Shown one piece after another: positions 26,982 to 36,232 of a stretch of 64,000 nucleotides of DNA. The stretch spans positions 1 through 64,000 of the forward strand of contig JAEUJQ010000083.1 of assembly GCA_016793095.1 (NCBI GenBank). Reading direction: 5' to 3'. Every line of letters begins with the position of its first letter. The first letter of the stretch is position 1. The DNA is from Myxococcaceae bacterium (GTDB lineage Bacteria > Myxococcota > Myxococcia > Myxococcales > Myxococcaceae). The notes beneath the pieces were generated by a model, which saw only the letters and a program-made list of their open reading frames with translations, searched no databases and had not been told where the DNA came from. The position numbers and the translations under genes were made by a program.

Positions 26982-27140
26982 GCGCTCGACGAGGGACCTC
27001 AGGCACCGCGAGCGATCCGGGGCGCGGAAGACGCAAGCGGGGGCTGCGCGCGAACCGCGACGAGCGCTCGACGAGGGACCTCAGGCACCGCGAGCGATCC
27101 GGGACGCGGAACACCTCCGGGCTGCGCGCCAACCGCGACG
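26982..27140. repeat. Two-copy tandem repeat of about 80 bp
   Basis: A 48-base block (26982-27029) recurs at 27064-27111 with one mismatch, and the following GGGCTGCGCGC and AACCGCGACG blocks recur as well (27041 and 27119). The two units are offset by 82 bases, then 78, so a four-base indel separates them. The second copy runs into the start of the next gene. No coding role is seen. Confidence 0.8.
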
Positions 27141-29725
27141 TGGGCTGGCCGTGGGCTAGGCTCGCCGGCCTCGTGCGCCTGCGACTCCGCCCGCTCCTCG
27201 TCGCGCTCTGCTTCCTCTCCTTCGTCTCGCTGGGTGGTGTCGCCACCGCGTGGCTCCCGGTCTTGTTGCGCCAGGGAACGAGGGCGAGCGGGCTGATCGG
27301 CGGAGCGGTGTTTGCTGGCGGCTCGCTCGTCGCGTGGCTGCTGACGGGCGTGCGGCGTCCAGCGCTGGCGTGGGGTGGGGCGCTGCTGGCCACGTTCCTG
27401 CTCGCTGCCCCCGTGTCGCTGCTGCCGCCGCTGCCGGGGCTCGCCATCGCCGCTCTCAGCGCGGTGCTGGGTGGGCTGGGCGCTGCGATGGCCGTCGGCG
27501 CCGCGCGTGCCCTCGCGGGAGGTCCAGACTCGCCAGGGCAGGATCTGGCGCAGGTGCTTGGGGTGGCGGCGCTTGGCCTGGGCCTCGGGCTGTCGTTGCC
27601 CCACCTCGGCGTCACGGCCGCTGGCGGCTTCGATGGGCTGGCCCAGCTCTCAGGCACGCTCGCGGCGGGGCTGGGCGGGGCGGCGCTGATCGCGCTCAGG
27701 CTCGAGCGTGTGCCCGCCCCAGACGAGCCGCTCGAGGCGTCTCCAGCGCGGGTCGCTGCGCTCGGCGCCGCGATCGCGTCGATGCTCGTGCTCGGTCAGG
27801 CGGTGATCGTCCGGGCAATCGGCGAGTCGCCGGTGGCGCGGCCAGTGATCTGGGCGGGCGTGCTGCTCGTCGCTGGGGTCGGCCTCGCCCGGGTGGCTGC
27901 GAAGGCGGCGCTCGACGCCGATCTCGGCTTTCGTCGCGCGGCCCAGGCGTTCGGCCTCGCCTTCGCGGTGCTGGCGCTGCTGGCCCCGAGGGCGCCGGCC
28001 GCCTTCGTCTTCACCGAGGCCGTGGTGCGCCCGTCGGCGGCTGGCTGGCTGGTGGCGCTCGTCCTGCGGGTCCTGCTGGTGGCGGGGTGCTGCGCGCCCG
28101 TCGCCTTCGTCGCCGCCACCGCGCTCGGGTGCTCGGTCCGCGACGCCGTGCGCAGCGCCGCCAACGCTGGCCGGTGGCTCAGCGGCCTCACGTGCGGAGC
28201 GGCGCTCGGGTGGGCCCTGACGTCGGTGCTCCTCACGACGTCATCGCTCGAGGTGCTCTGGGCGGTCGCCGCCCTCGTGGCGATCGCCTCCGCCTCGTGG
28301 GAGCGCATCGATCTCGCGCCAGCGGTGCTGGTCGTCCTGCTGCTGGGCTGGGGCGCCGGCTGGCAGGCCGGGCTCGCGAGCGCGGGCTCGTCGGTGCAGG
28401 CGCGGCGCGCGAAGCCCGGGGAGGAGCCCGGGCCGGTGCGCCAGCTCTCCGGCGACGGTTGGGGCGCGGTGACGCTGCATCAGGAGCGCGAGCGGGCGCT
28501 CCTCCGGATCGGCGGGCACCTGGAGCTGCAGGGCGGACGCGCGGCCGAGCGGGCGCTGCTCGGCGTGCACTACAGCCTGTTGACCGGGGCAGGGCAGGTG
28601 CGGTCGGCGCTCGTCCTCGGCGTGGCCCCGGGGGTGGTGGAGGCGCTGCAGGCCCACGGCGTGAAGGACATCGACGTCGTCGCGCCGGGCCCGGTGCTCG
28701 CAGCGGCGGCGCAGGCGGGCGTGGCGCTCGAGGGCGTGGCGCTCCACGAGCAGGAGCTGCGCCCCTTCCTCGAGACCGCGACGCGGGAGTGGGATCTGAT
28801 CGTGATGCTGCCGCCGCGCCCCGGTACGGCCCTGTCGCGCGGCCTCTTCACCCTCGAGACGTGGCAGGCGGCGCGGCGAAGGCTGGCGCCCGCGGGTCAG
28901 CTCGTTCAGCGCCTCGACCTCGGTGAGTCGAACACCACCCTCGCGCAGCTCGCCCTGCGAACGCTGCGCATCGTCTTCCCCTTCGGCTCGACGGTGGGCG
29001 GCGTCGGCGAGGTGTCGATCGTCGTGAGCGGGGTCTCCCAGGTGCTCGAGCCAGAGCGCCTCGCCGCGCGAATGCAGGTGCCCGAGGTCGCGAGAGCGCT
29101 CGAGGCGTTGGGGCTCGCGTCACCGGTCGCCTTGCTCGCCTGGCAGGTGCACTCGACCGAAGGCCAGGTGCGGTTCGCCGGACCCGGACCAGCCGCGACC
29201 GACCGCCGGCCGTTGCTCGAGCTGGGGGTTCCGCTGGCGGCCTTCACCGACGAGCTCGTCGAGCTGGGGGACGAGCGCAACGCCGCCGGGCCGACGGGGC
29301 TCGCCCTCGCGCCGCTGGTGAGCCAGGGACAGCTCGGCAAGGCGGGGTACGCGACGATCCACCGCTCGCTCGCGCGCCACTACGCGGCCTGGGAGCCCCT
29401 CGTGCGCTCCTCCGCCGAGGCGTGGCTGGCGACCGACCCGGCCTCGGTGGAGGCGGCAGTGGCTGTCGCGCGCTCGGCGCTGGCCCAGAACGACGTGTCG
29501 AGCGCGGTCGAGCTGCTCGCGCCCAGGCTGAAGGAAGACGCCCCGGCGCCCGAGCTGGTGGCGGTGGCGCTCGAGGCGATGACGGCGCAGATCGGGCGCG
29601 AGTCGGCGGTGTTCCGGCTGATCGACAGGACCAGCCTGCAGGAGCTGGGGCGCCGCACGCTCGAGCGCCACCAGGGCCACGCCGGCCTCGCCGCTGCGCT
29701 CCACGCGCTGGAGGCGACGCCATGA
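27140..29725 (+). CDS. Membrane protein with a degenerate spermidine-synthase-like domain
   Basis: An 861-residue protein starting at GTG 27140, with an in-frame GTG at 27173 as alternative. The first 430 residues are very hydrophobic (LLVALCFLSFVSLGGVATAWL, GGLGAAMAVGAARALAG and more), predicting ten or more membrane segments. The next 230 residues resemble the methyltransferase-like fold of spermidine synthase (VRSALVLGVAPGVVEALQAHG, DIDVVAPG, WDLIVMLPPRPGTALSRGLFT), but the acidic catalytic and Gly-rich motifs are eroded. The last 200 residues look TPR-like. Its stop overlaps the start of a complete relative (ATGA), so it may be a non-catalytic partner (inference). Confidence 0.68.
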   Translation: MGWPWARLAGLVRLRLRPLLVALCFLSFVSLGGVATAWLPVLLRQGTRASGLIGGAVFAGGSLVAWLLTGVRRPALAWGGALLATFLLAAPVSLLPPLPGLAIAALSAVLGGLGAAMAVGAARALAGGPDSPGQDLAQVLGVAALGLGLGLSLPHLGVTAAGGFDGLAQLSGTLAAGLGGAALIALRLERVPAPDEPLEASPARVAALGAAIASMLVLGQAVIVRAIGESPVARPVIWAGVLLVAGVGLARVAAKAALDADLGFRRAAQAFGLAFAVLALLAPRAPAAFVFTEAVVRPSAAGWLVALVLRVLLVAGCCAPVAFVAATALGCSVRDAVRSAANAGRWLSGLTCGAALGWALTSVLLTTSSLEVLWAVAALVAIASASWERIDLAPAVLVVLLLGWGAGWQAGLASAGSSVQARRAKPGEEPGPVRQLSGDGWGAVTLHQERERALLRIGGHLELQGGRAAERALLGVHYSLLTGAGQVRSALVLGVAPGVVEALQAHGVKDIDVVAPGPVLAAAAQAGVALEGVALHEQELRPFLETATREWDLIVMLPPRPGTALSRGLFTLETWQAARRRLAPAGQLVQRLDLGESNTTLAQLALRTLRIVFPFGSTVGGVGEVSIVVSGVSQVLEPERLAARMQVPEVARALEALGLASPVALLAWQVHSTEGQVRFAGPGPAATDRRPLLELGVPLAAFTDELVELGDERNAAGPTGLALAPLVSQGQLGKAGYATIHRSLARHYAAWEPLVRSSAEAWLATDPASVEAAVAVARSALAQNDVSSAVELLAPRLKEDAPAPELVAVALEAMTAQIGRESAVFRLIDRTSLQELGRRTLERHQGHAGLAAALHALEATP

Positions 29726-32490
29726 GCCGCGGGCTGCTGTCGGTGTTCCTGGTCCTCTCTGGCGCGACCGGCCTCGTCTACGAGGTGATCTGGTCGAAGG
29801 CGCTCGCCGACGTCCTCGGCAACTCCGGTCAGGCGCACGCGATCGTGCTCGCCACCTTCATGGGCGGGCTCGCGCTGGGCGCGTGGGTGTTCGGCGGCGT
29901 GTCGGACCGGGTGCAGCGCCCGCTCGCGCTCTACGGGGTGATCGAGCTCTTCGTCGGTCTCTACGCGCTGGTGTTCCCGTCGGTGCAGCAGGTGCTGGGC
30001 GACGCCTTCCTCTCGATCGCCGGTGGCATGTCGGACGGCGCGCGACCGGTGGCGAAGCTGACGTTCGCCGCGTTGTCGCTGTTGCCGCCCACCATCGCGA
30101 TGGGCGGGACGATGCCGGCCATGCTCAAGCACGCCACGCGAGGCGACCCCTCGATCCGCGCGACGCTGGCGCACCTGTACGCGGTGAACTCCTTCGGCGC
30201 GGCGCTCGGAGCCTGGTTCGCAGGGACCGTGAGCCTGCCCGCGCTCGGCCTGTCGGCGACCGCGCGCTGGGCGGCTGCCATCAACCTGGGGCTCGCGGCG
30301 GTGACGATCGTGCTCGCGCGGGCCGCTCCGACGCGCGCCGCCCTCGAGCAGACGGTCGCCGAACCGCGGACGACGCACTCCACCCGCCGGGAGACCGTCG
30401 CCGCGATGGTGGGCCTCGTGCTCTCAGGCTTCACCGCGATGCTCTACGAGACCGGGTGGATCCGCGTGCTGACCCTCGTGGTGGGCGGCTCCACCTACGC
30501 GTTCACGTGGATCGTCTGCTCCTTCATCCTCGGCATCGCGCTGGGCAGCTTCTGGATCTCCCGGCGCCCCGAGGCCGACGAGCTGCAACGCTTCGGCTGG
30601 CTGCAGGTCGGCGTGGTGGTCACCGTCGCCCTCACCATCCCGCTGTTCCTGCTCGTGCCGTGGCTGTTCCTGCTCGCGAAGGCGGTGCTGGCGCGCTCGG
30701 AGACGGCGTTCCCGCTCTGGCAGTTCGTGATGTTCGCGAGCGCGACCCTGGTGATGCTGGCGCCGACCTTCCTCATGGGCGCCGCCTTCCCCGCCGGCGC
30801 GCGCGTGGTGGCGCAGGGGCACGCGACGGTAGGGAAGCGCCTCGGGCTCGTCTGGGCTGGCAACACCATCGGCACGGTGCTGGGCGCGCTGCTCGGAGGG
30901 CTGTGGCTGATGCCCGCGATCGGCCTCGAGCGCCTGTTCTCGGTGGGGCTCGTGTTGAGCAGCATCGGAGCGCTCGGTGCGGTGCTGCTCGCGCCGACGA
31001 CCCGCCGACGCGCGCTGGCGATCCCCGTGGTGGTGACGGCGGTGGTGCTGTCCTTCACTGCCTTCGGCGGCTGGGGCCCGCTGCTCGCCCAGCTCTCGCC
31101 GTTCCGCGTCGATCCCGAGATGGTGAAGCTGTCGAGCCCCGGGCTCTACCTGCGCACCTACGCGAACGCCTTCGACACCAACTTCGTCAAGGACGACACC
31201 TTCGCGACCGTCTACGTCGGCACTGGCCGGCGGAAGGGCGCCCACCGTTTCCTCCTGGTGAACGGCAAGCCCGACGCCTCGACCGGCCTCCACGATCAGG
31301 CGACGCAGGTGATGCTGGGCCAGCTCGGCATGCTGCTCGCGGCGAAGCCCCCGAAGCAGGTGATGGTGATCGGCGCCGGCGCCGCGGTGACGGTTGGCTC
31401 GGCCCTCACCCACCCGCTCGAGCGGCTCGATCTGGTCGAGATCAGCCCCGGCGTGCTGGAAGCGGCGCGCTACTTCAGCGACGTCAACCGCGGCGCGCTC
31501 GACGATCCGCGCGTCACGGTGACGATCGACGACGCCCGCACGGCGCTGTCGTTGTCGAAGCGCCAGTACGATCTGATCGTCAGCGAGCCGTCGAACCCCT
31601 GGGTGTCAGGCATCTCGTCGCTCTTCACCGAGGAGTTCTTCTCGGTCGTCGATCAGCGCCTCTCGGACGACGGGGTGCTGGTGCAGTGGATCCACACCTA
31701 CGAGATGAACACCGACCTCCTCCGCCTCGTGATGCGCACGCTCCAGCGACGCTTCCCCGAGGTGACGGTGTGGCAGGGCGGGGAGGGCGACCTGCTGCTG
31801 CTGGCTTCGCGCAAGCAAGGCCTGCCCTCTGCAGCGGATCTGGCGGCGCGGCTCGGGCAGCCAGCGGTGCGCGACGATCTCGCGCGCATCGACGTGGAGC
31901 TGGTCGAGGGCGTGCTCGCTCGCCAGATGATGACCTCGGCCCAGGTGAAGGCCTTCGCTGGAGACGGGCCGTCGAACAGCGACGATCACAACCTGCTCGA
32001 GTACGAGGCGCCCGTCGCGTTCTGGGCGCGCGCTTCGGCCCAGGTGCCGGACTTCCGCGCGAGGCGCACGTCGCCTGCAGGCCTGGCGCTCGAGGCGCAC
32101 CTCGCGGTGGCGCCGCTGGATCGGGCCCGGGCGAGGGCGCTCTCGCGATCGGTCGCGTGGTCGACGGGCGCCGATCATCCGTTGCGCCGCGCCGCCGCGA
32201 CCGCGTGGCTCAGGATCGCCCCCGAGGATCGCGAGGCCGCCGTGACGCTCGCTGACGCGGCGATCGCTCAGGGTGACGCGACCCGCGCGCTGTCCCTGCT
32301 CCCCCCCTCACGCGACGCGGCCTCGGCCCTGCTCGAGCTCAAGGCGCTCACCATCGAGGAACAGCAGCGCCGCGGCCCCTGGCTCCTCCCCGTTCCCTTC
32401 GACCCGGCTCCCTTCGAGCCGTTTCTCGACGCAGAGAAGCTGATCGAGCGCCTGTGTGAGCGTCGGACCTGCCCCGAGCGCCCCAACTGA
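29722..32490 (+). CDS. Fused membrane spermidine synthase-like protein
   Basis: A 922-residue protein whose ATG overlaps the preceding stop (ATGA). Residues 1-450 are a 10-12 helix membrane domain like those fused to spermidine synthase (SGATGLVYEVIWSKALADVL, GTMPAMLKHATR, YAVNSFGAALGAWFAG, LMGAAFPAGARVV). The soluble part has VMVIGAGAAVTVGSALTH, then VEISPGVLEAARYF, TIDDARTAL and YDLIVSEPSNPWVSGISSLFT, the usual motifs of this family. A helical repeat region follows to the C-terminus. Polyamine aminopropyl transfer is possible but unproven; many such proteins have unknown substrates. The neighbour is a degenerate paralogue. Confidence 0.8.
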   Translation: MSRGLLSVFLVLSGATGLVYEVIWSKALADVLGNSGQAHAIVLATFMGGLALGAWVFGGVSDRVQRPLALYGVIELFVGLYALVFPSVQQVLGDAFLSIAGGMSDGARPVAKLTFAALSLLPPTIAMGGTMPAMLKHATRGDPSIRATLAHLYAVNSFGAALGAWFAGTVSLPALGLSATARWAAAINLGLAAVTIVLARAAPTRAALEQTVAEPRTTHSTRRETVAAMVGLVLSGFTAMLYETGWIRVLTLVVGGSTYAFTWIVCSFILGIALGSFWISRRPEADELQRFGWLQVGVVVTVALTIPLFLLVPWLFLLAKAVLARSETAFPLWQFVMFASATLVMLAPTFLMGAAFPAGARVVAQGHATVGKRLGLVWAGNTIGTVLGALLGGLWLMPAIGLERLFSVGLVLSSIGALGAVLLAPTTRRRALAIPVVVTAVVLSFTAFGGWGPLLAQLSPFRVDPEMVKLSSPGLYLRTYANAFDTNFVKDDTFATVYVGTGRRKGAHRFLLVNGKPDASTGLHDQATQVMLGQLGMLLAAKPPKQVMVIGAGAAVTVGSALTHPLERLDLVEISPGVLEAARYFSDVNRGALDDPRVTVTIDDARTALSLSKRQYDLIVSEPSNPWVSGISSLFTEEFFSVVDQRLSDDGVLVQWIHTYEMNTDLLRLVMRTLQRRFPEVTVWQGGEGDLLLLASRKQGLPSAADLAARLGQPAVRDDLARIDVELVEGVLARQMMTSAQVKAFAGDGPSNSDDHNLLEYEAPVAFWARASAQVPDFRARRTSPAGLALEAHLAVAPLDRARARALSRSVAWSTGADHPLRRAAATAWLRIAPEDREAAVTLADAAIAQGDATRALSLLPPSRDAASALLELKALTIEEQQRRGPWLLPVPFDPAPFEPFLDAEKLIERLCERRTCPERPN

Positions 32491-32606
32491 TTGGATTCAC
32501 TGGGGTCGATGCATCCTCCCGATGACGTATGGAGGACCTGCCCGGCTCCACCGATACTTCCTCAGGTCTTCACAGCACCTCGCAGTTCACCCACAGGGAG
32601 CACACC

Positions 32607-32876
32607 ATGAAGAAGCTCAACAAGAAGCAGATGATGAAGAAGGCCCGCGGTCAGGGCATGACCGAGTACATCATCATCGTCGCCCTCATCGCGATCGCGG
32701 CCATCGGCGTCATCACCCTCTTCGGCGACAACATCCGCAAGCTGTTCGGCGCCTCGGCCGACGCGCTCGCCGGCGAAGAGTCGGTGACCCCGGCCACCAA
32801 GACGTTCAAGGCCGCTGGCGTCGACACCAAGAAGACGCTGTCGACGTTCGGCGAGAAGAACAACTCGAACTACTGA
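32607..32876 (+). CDS. Flp-family type IVb pilin
   Basis: An 89-residue prepilin; the ATG at 32607 has GGGAG upstream, and in-frame upstream codons are ignored because the Lys-rich leader MKKLNKKQMMKKARG fits a prepilin. Cleavage after that Gly gives QGMTEYIIIVALIAIAAIGV, with Glu at mature position 5 and a hydrophobic helix, the Flp/type IVb hallmark. About 50 residues follow the helix, more than in short Flp pilins. No Tad or Cpa assembly gene is in the window, so the pilin is isolated here. A strong terminator follows. Confidence 0.88.
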   Translation: MKKLNKKQMMKKARGQGMTEYIIIVALIAIAAIGVITLFGDNIRKLFGASADALAGEESVTPATKTFKAAGVDTKKTLSTFGEKNNSNY

Positions 32877-32900
32877 GCCCACCGCTCGTCTTCGAGCACC

Positions 32901-32938
32901 GATGCCGTCCCGGGCGACTGGGGCGGCATCGTTGTTTT
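32901..32938 (+). terminator. Rho-independent terminator after the Flp pilin gene
   Basis: The stem GATGCCGTCCC pairs with GGGGCGGCATC (one G-U pair) around an eight-base loop, followed by GTTGTTTT. It lies 24 bases after the pilin stop and would isolate the pilin transcript from the YfhO-like gene. Confidence 0.85.
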
Positions 32939-32963
32939 CAGCGGACCGCGGGGCCGTGCTTGA

Positions 32964-35171
32964 GTGCTTCCCGTGCCGGCGAGGGCGAGCCCACTGTCGC
33001 GAGCGTGGCCGGTGGTGGGCGCGGTGCTGCTCGGCGTGGCCTCGTTCCACTGGTTGCTGCGGGGACAGGTTCAGGCAGCGCGTGATCTCTACGCGCAGTT
33101 CTTCCCCGAGACCCATTACCTGATCGAGCGCTGGCGGGCCTTCGAGGTGCCGGTGTGGCTGCCGCACGAGCGGCTTGGCCAGCCCTTCCTCGCGCTGCTC
33201 TACACGCAGGTGTTCTACGCACCGCGGGTGCTGACGGGCCTCGCTTTCGGGCACGTCGTCGGGCCGAACGTGCTGCACGTGTTCAACTGCGGCTGGGCCT
33301 TCACGGGCGCCTTCCTCGGGCTGCGTCGCGCGGGTTGCAGCCGCTCGGCGGCCTTCGTCGGGAGTGCCGGCTGGGCGTTCTCGCCGTTCTTCGTCGAGCT
33401 CTCGCAGAACCTCGCCTTCGCCTCGACCGCGGCCTGGGCGGGCTGGGCCTTCTGGGCCACCCTCGGGCTCGAGCGCGCGCCCTCGCTTCGGCGCCTCGCG
33501 TGGTGTGCCCTGGTGCTCGCGGCGGCCTTCCACGCGGGGGCGCCGGAGATGTGGCTGTGGCAGGTGCTGCTCGTCGTCGCGCTCGCGATCGCCTCGCGAC
33601 GCCGAGGGCGGGCCTTGTCGCTGGTCGCGCTGGGCGGGCTGTGGGCGGCGCTGGGCTTCGCCGTGGTCGCGCTGCCTGCGGCCGAGCTGGCGTTCGCGTG
33701 GACCGATCCCACCGCGCCCGCCGGCGGGCTGCTGGAGTGGTCGATGTCGTGGCAGCAGCTGGTCTCGGTGGTGGTGCCCGACGCGGACTTTCCCCGCGCG
33801 GAGCCGTTCTTCGGCGCCGATCAGCGCTTCTTCTTCACGCTGCTCCTCGGGCCGGTCGTGGTGCTGCTCGCGGCGGTCGGGGCGACGTCGCGGCGCGCGC
33901 GGCCCTTCGTGGCGCTGGCGCTGGTGTGCGGTGTGCTCGCGCTGGGCATGCACTTCCTCCCGGCGCGGCTCGTGCTGCAGCTGCCCCCATTCCGGTTCTT
34001 CCGCTTCCCGGCGAAGTACGCGGTCGGGTTGCTCTTCGGGCTCTCGATGCTGGCGGCCTTCGGGCTCGATCGGCTCGGCGCCCTGGTCCGTCATCGCCGG
34101 GGCTCGCTGGCGCCAGCCTGTGCGGGGGCGGTGGGCCTCGCCCTGGGGCTCGCGCTCGCGGCGCGTGCCCTCGATGACGTGCGGGAGGGGCTGGTGCGTG
34201 GCAGCGCGTGGCTGGTCGTCAGCACGCTGGTGCTGATCGTCGTCGCGCGCCATCGGCAGCGGCGCTGGCTGGTGCCGATCTGGCTGACGATGGAGCTGCT
34301 GGTCATTCCGCGTCGCGAGTGGCCGCCCGCGCCGACGGAGCGGTTCCTGGCGCCGTCTCCGATCGCCGAGACGATTCGCGCCGAGCCGCACGGCCGCGTC
34401 TCCATTCGTGTGGACATGGACGACCCGGGGACGCCGTGGTGTTCGACCCCCGATGACGAGGCCGAGGCCGACACGGTGGTGCTCGACAGCCGGCGGCGGC
34501 TCTCGGTGCTGCGCTACCTCGAGGAGGATCTCCGCAGCACGAGCGGCTACGGCTTCCGCGACCCGTGGCGCCTGGCGCGCGCGTTCCAGCAGGGGAGGGC
34601 GGCGTTTCAGCTCGCAGGCGTGACGCACTTCGTCCGCAACGCGGGAGAGCCGCTGCGCTTCGACGGGCCGGTGCCCTCGCGCACCGCGATCGACGATCTG
34701 TGGCTGTGGCGGGCGCCCGACGCGATGCCCCGTGGCTGGATGGTGCACCGCGTGACCGTCGCCACCGATGACGAGGCCTTCGCCGAGCTGGGACGGCAGG
34801 CCCGGGCCCCGCGCGACTTCGCCGTGGTCGATCGGGCGGTGACCAGCTCAGACGCGCCGCCCGGCTGTACCTCGACCGTGGCCACGACGGAGCAGCGGCC
34901 CGAGGTCGTCGTGCAGGACGTCTCGGCGTGCGCGGCTGGCCTCGTGGTGCTCGGCGACGCCTGGTTCCCCGGGTGGCAGGCCGACGTGGACGGCGTCGAG
35001 GCCGAGCCCGTGCGCGTCTGGGGCTTCCTGCGCGGCGTCGCCGTGCCTCCAGGCGCCCACCGGGTCACCTGGCGCTATCAGCCGTGGACCCTGCGGCTGG
35101 GCGCCTCCCTCTCTGCTGCGAGCTGGCTGCTGATGGTCCTCGGGTTGCTGATTCGCCGACCAACACCTTGA
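32964..35171 (+). CDS. YfhO-like integral membrane protein
   Basis: A 735-residue membrane protein with about eleven hydrophobic segments in its first 430 residues (WPVVGAVLLGVASFHWLL, FAVVALPAAELAF, LLLGPVVVLLAAVG, FGLSMLAAFGLDRLG). The C-terminal soluble part ends with VVLGDAWFPGWQADVDG, VRVWGFLRGVAVPPG and a final helix, the signature of the YfhO/GT-C-like family, which is linked to glycosyl transfer or lipoteichoic-type decoration in other bacteria. Start GTG 32964 or 32973. It follows the pilin terminator and precedes the polyprenyl synthetase gene; a role in carrier-lipid-linked sugar transfer fits this context but is inferred. Confidence 0.75.
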   Translation: MLPVPARASPLSRAWPVVGAVLLGVASFHWLLRGQVQAARDLYAQFFPETHYLIERWRAFEVPVWLPHERLGQPFLALLYTQVFYAPRVLTGLAFGHVVGPNVLHVFNCGWAFTGAFLGLRRAGCSRSAAFVGSAGWAFSPFFVELSQNLAFASTAAWAGWAFWATLGLERAPSLRRLAWCALVLAAAFHAGAPEMWLWQVLLVVALAIASRRRGRALSLVALGGLWAALGFAVVALPAAELAFAWTDPTAPAGGLLEWSMSWQQLVSVVVPDADFPRAEPFFGADQRFFFTLLLGPVVVLLAAVGATSRRARPFVALALVCGVLALGMHFLPARLVLQLPPFRFFRFPAKYAVGLLFGLSMLAAFGLDRLGALVRHRRGSLAPACAGAVGLALGLALAARALDDVREGLVRGSAWLVVSTLVLIVVARHRQRRWLVPIWLTMELLVIPRREWPPAPTERFLAPSPIAETIRAEPHGRVSIRVDMDDPGTPWCSTPDDEAEADTVVLDSRRRLSVLRYLEEDLRSTSGYGFRDPWRLARAFQQGRAAFQLAGVTHFVRNAGEPLRFDGPVPSRTAIDDLWLWRAPDAMPRGWMVHRVTVATDDEAFAELGRQARAPRDFAVVDRAVTSSDAPPGCTSTVATTEQRPEVVVQDVSACAAGLVVLGDAWFPGWQADVDGVEAEPVRVWGFLRGVAVPPGAHRVTWRYQPWTLRLGASLSAASWLLMVLGLLIRRPTP

Positions 35172-35200
35172 AGTCATGAGTCTTCTTGTGTCAGCCATGC

Positions 35201-35220
35201 AGTTCAAAACGGCTTGAACT
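35201..35220. promoter_or_regulatory. Palindrome before the polyprenyl synthetase gene
   Basis: AGTTCAA AACGGC TTGAACT is a perfect inverted repeat ending 12 bases before the ATG at 35233, in a locally AT-richer stretch (CTATATGAA) that could hold a -10 element. The GbsR/MarR regulator encoded just downstream is a candidate binder. Confidence 0.45.
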
Positions 35221-35232
35221 ATATGAACGCCC

Positions 35233-36210
35233 ATGGATCCCTCGGCGGTCTTCCACGACTTCCTCACGCAGGTGGACGCGTCGCTCCACGCGCAGCTGGG
35301 CGGCGAGGCGCCCTCGCCAGAGGACACGTTGCTGGTCGCCGCGCGGCACCTGGTGCTTGGCGGGGGCAAGCGGGCGCGGCCGATGCTGGTGAAGATCTTC
35401 GCCGACTCGCTGCAGTTCTCGGATCCGCGGCTGGTGACGGTGGGGAGCGCGGCTGAGCTCATCCACGCGGCCTCGCTGCTGCACGACGATGTGGTGGACG
35501 CCGGCATGTTCCGGCGTGGCAAGCCGACCGTGAACGCGCGGTGGGGCAACACGGTGTCGGTGTTGTCGGGCGATCTGGTGCTGTCGAGCGGCCTGCTCGA
35601 GCTTGCGCGCGCCGACCCGCGCCTCGGCACGCTCGCGTTGGCGACGGTGCAGGAGATGACGCGCGCCGCCATCGACGAGGTGCAGGCGCGCGGCAACCTC
35701 GACCTGCCCCTGCCCGCCCACCGCGCCATCGGCGAGGGCAAGACGGGCTCGCTCTTCGGCTTCTGTGGCCGATCGGTGGCGATCCTCGCCGGCAACGACG
35801 ACGCGGCGCACCGCTTCGACACCTTCGGCCGGCGCATCGGCGTCGCCTTCCAGATGGCGGACGACGTGCGCGACATCACCGGCACGGACGAGGGCAAGCC
35901 GCAGTACGCCGATCTCTCCTCCCGCACGCCCAACCTGCCGGTGCTGCTCGCCTGCGCGCGCGATCCGAAGCTCAAGCGCCGCATTGGCGAGGCCTGGCAC
36001 TACGGGTCGCTGGGCGTGGACAAGGTGCGCGAGCTGGGCACGGCAGTGCTGGTGTCGGGGGCCCTCGACCACGCCATCGCCATGATGAACCGTGAGCTCG
36101 ACGCCGCGGCTGACGTGCTCGGTGAGTACGGCCACACCCCGCTGGGCCAGAACCTGCTCCGCTGGGCGCGCACGCTCGCGCAGGGCATGACCCTCAAAGG
36201 CGCCGCATGA
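35233..36210 (+). CDS. Polyprenyl diphosphate synthase
   Basis: A 325-residue trans-isoprenyl diphosphate synthase. The first Asp-rich motif is SLLHDDVVDAG (Asp85, Asp86, Asp89) and the second is QMADDVRDITG near residue 212; GGGKRARPMLVK is the diphosphate-binding stretch. The enzyme condenses isopentenyl diphosphate on an allylic primer to a long chain, either for the quinone side chain (octaprenyl type) or a geranylgeranyl-type product; chain length cannot be read by eye. It is followed 22 bases later by a MarR/GbsR regulator gene. No clear Shine-Dalgarno sequence precedes the ATG. Confidence 0.9.
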   Translation: MDPSAVFHDFLTQVDASLHAQLGGEAPSPEDTLLVAARHLVLGGGKRARPMLVKIFADSLQFSDPRLVTVGSAAELIHAASLLHDDVVDAGMFRRGKPTVNARWGNTVSVLSGDLVLSSGLLELARADPRLGTLALATVQEMTRAAIDEVQARGNLDLPLPAHRAIGEGKTGSLFGFCGRSVAILAGNDDAAHRFDTFGRRIGVAFQMADDVRDITGTDEGKPQYADLSSRTPNLPVLLACARDPKLKRRIGEAWHYGSLGVDKVRELGTAVLVSGALDHAIAMMNRELDAAADVLGEYGHTPLGQNLLRWARTLAQGMTLKGAA

Positions 36211-36232
36211 CGCCCCGTTCGACGGAGGTCAC

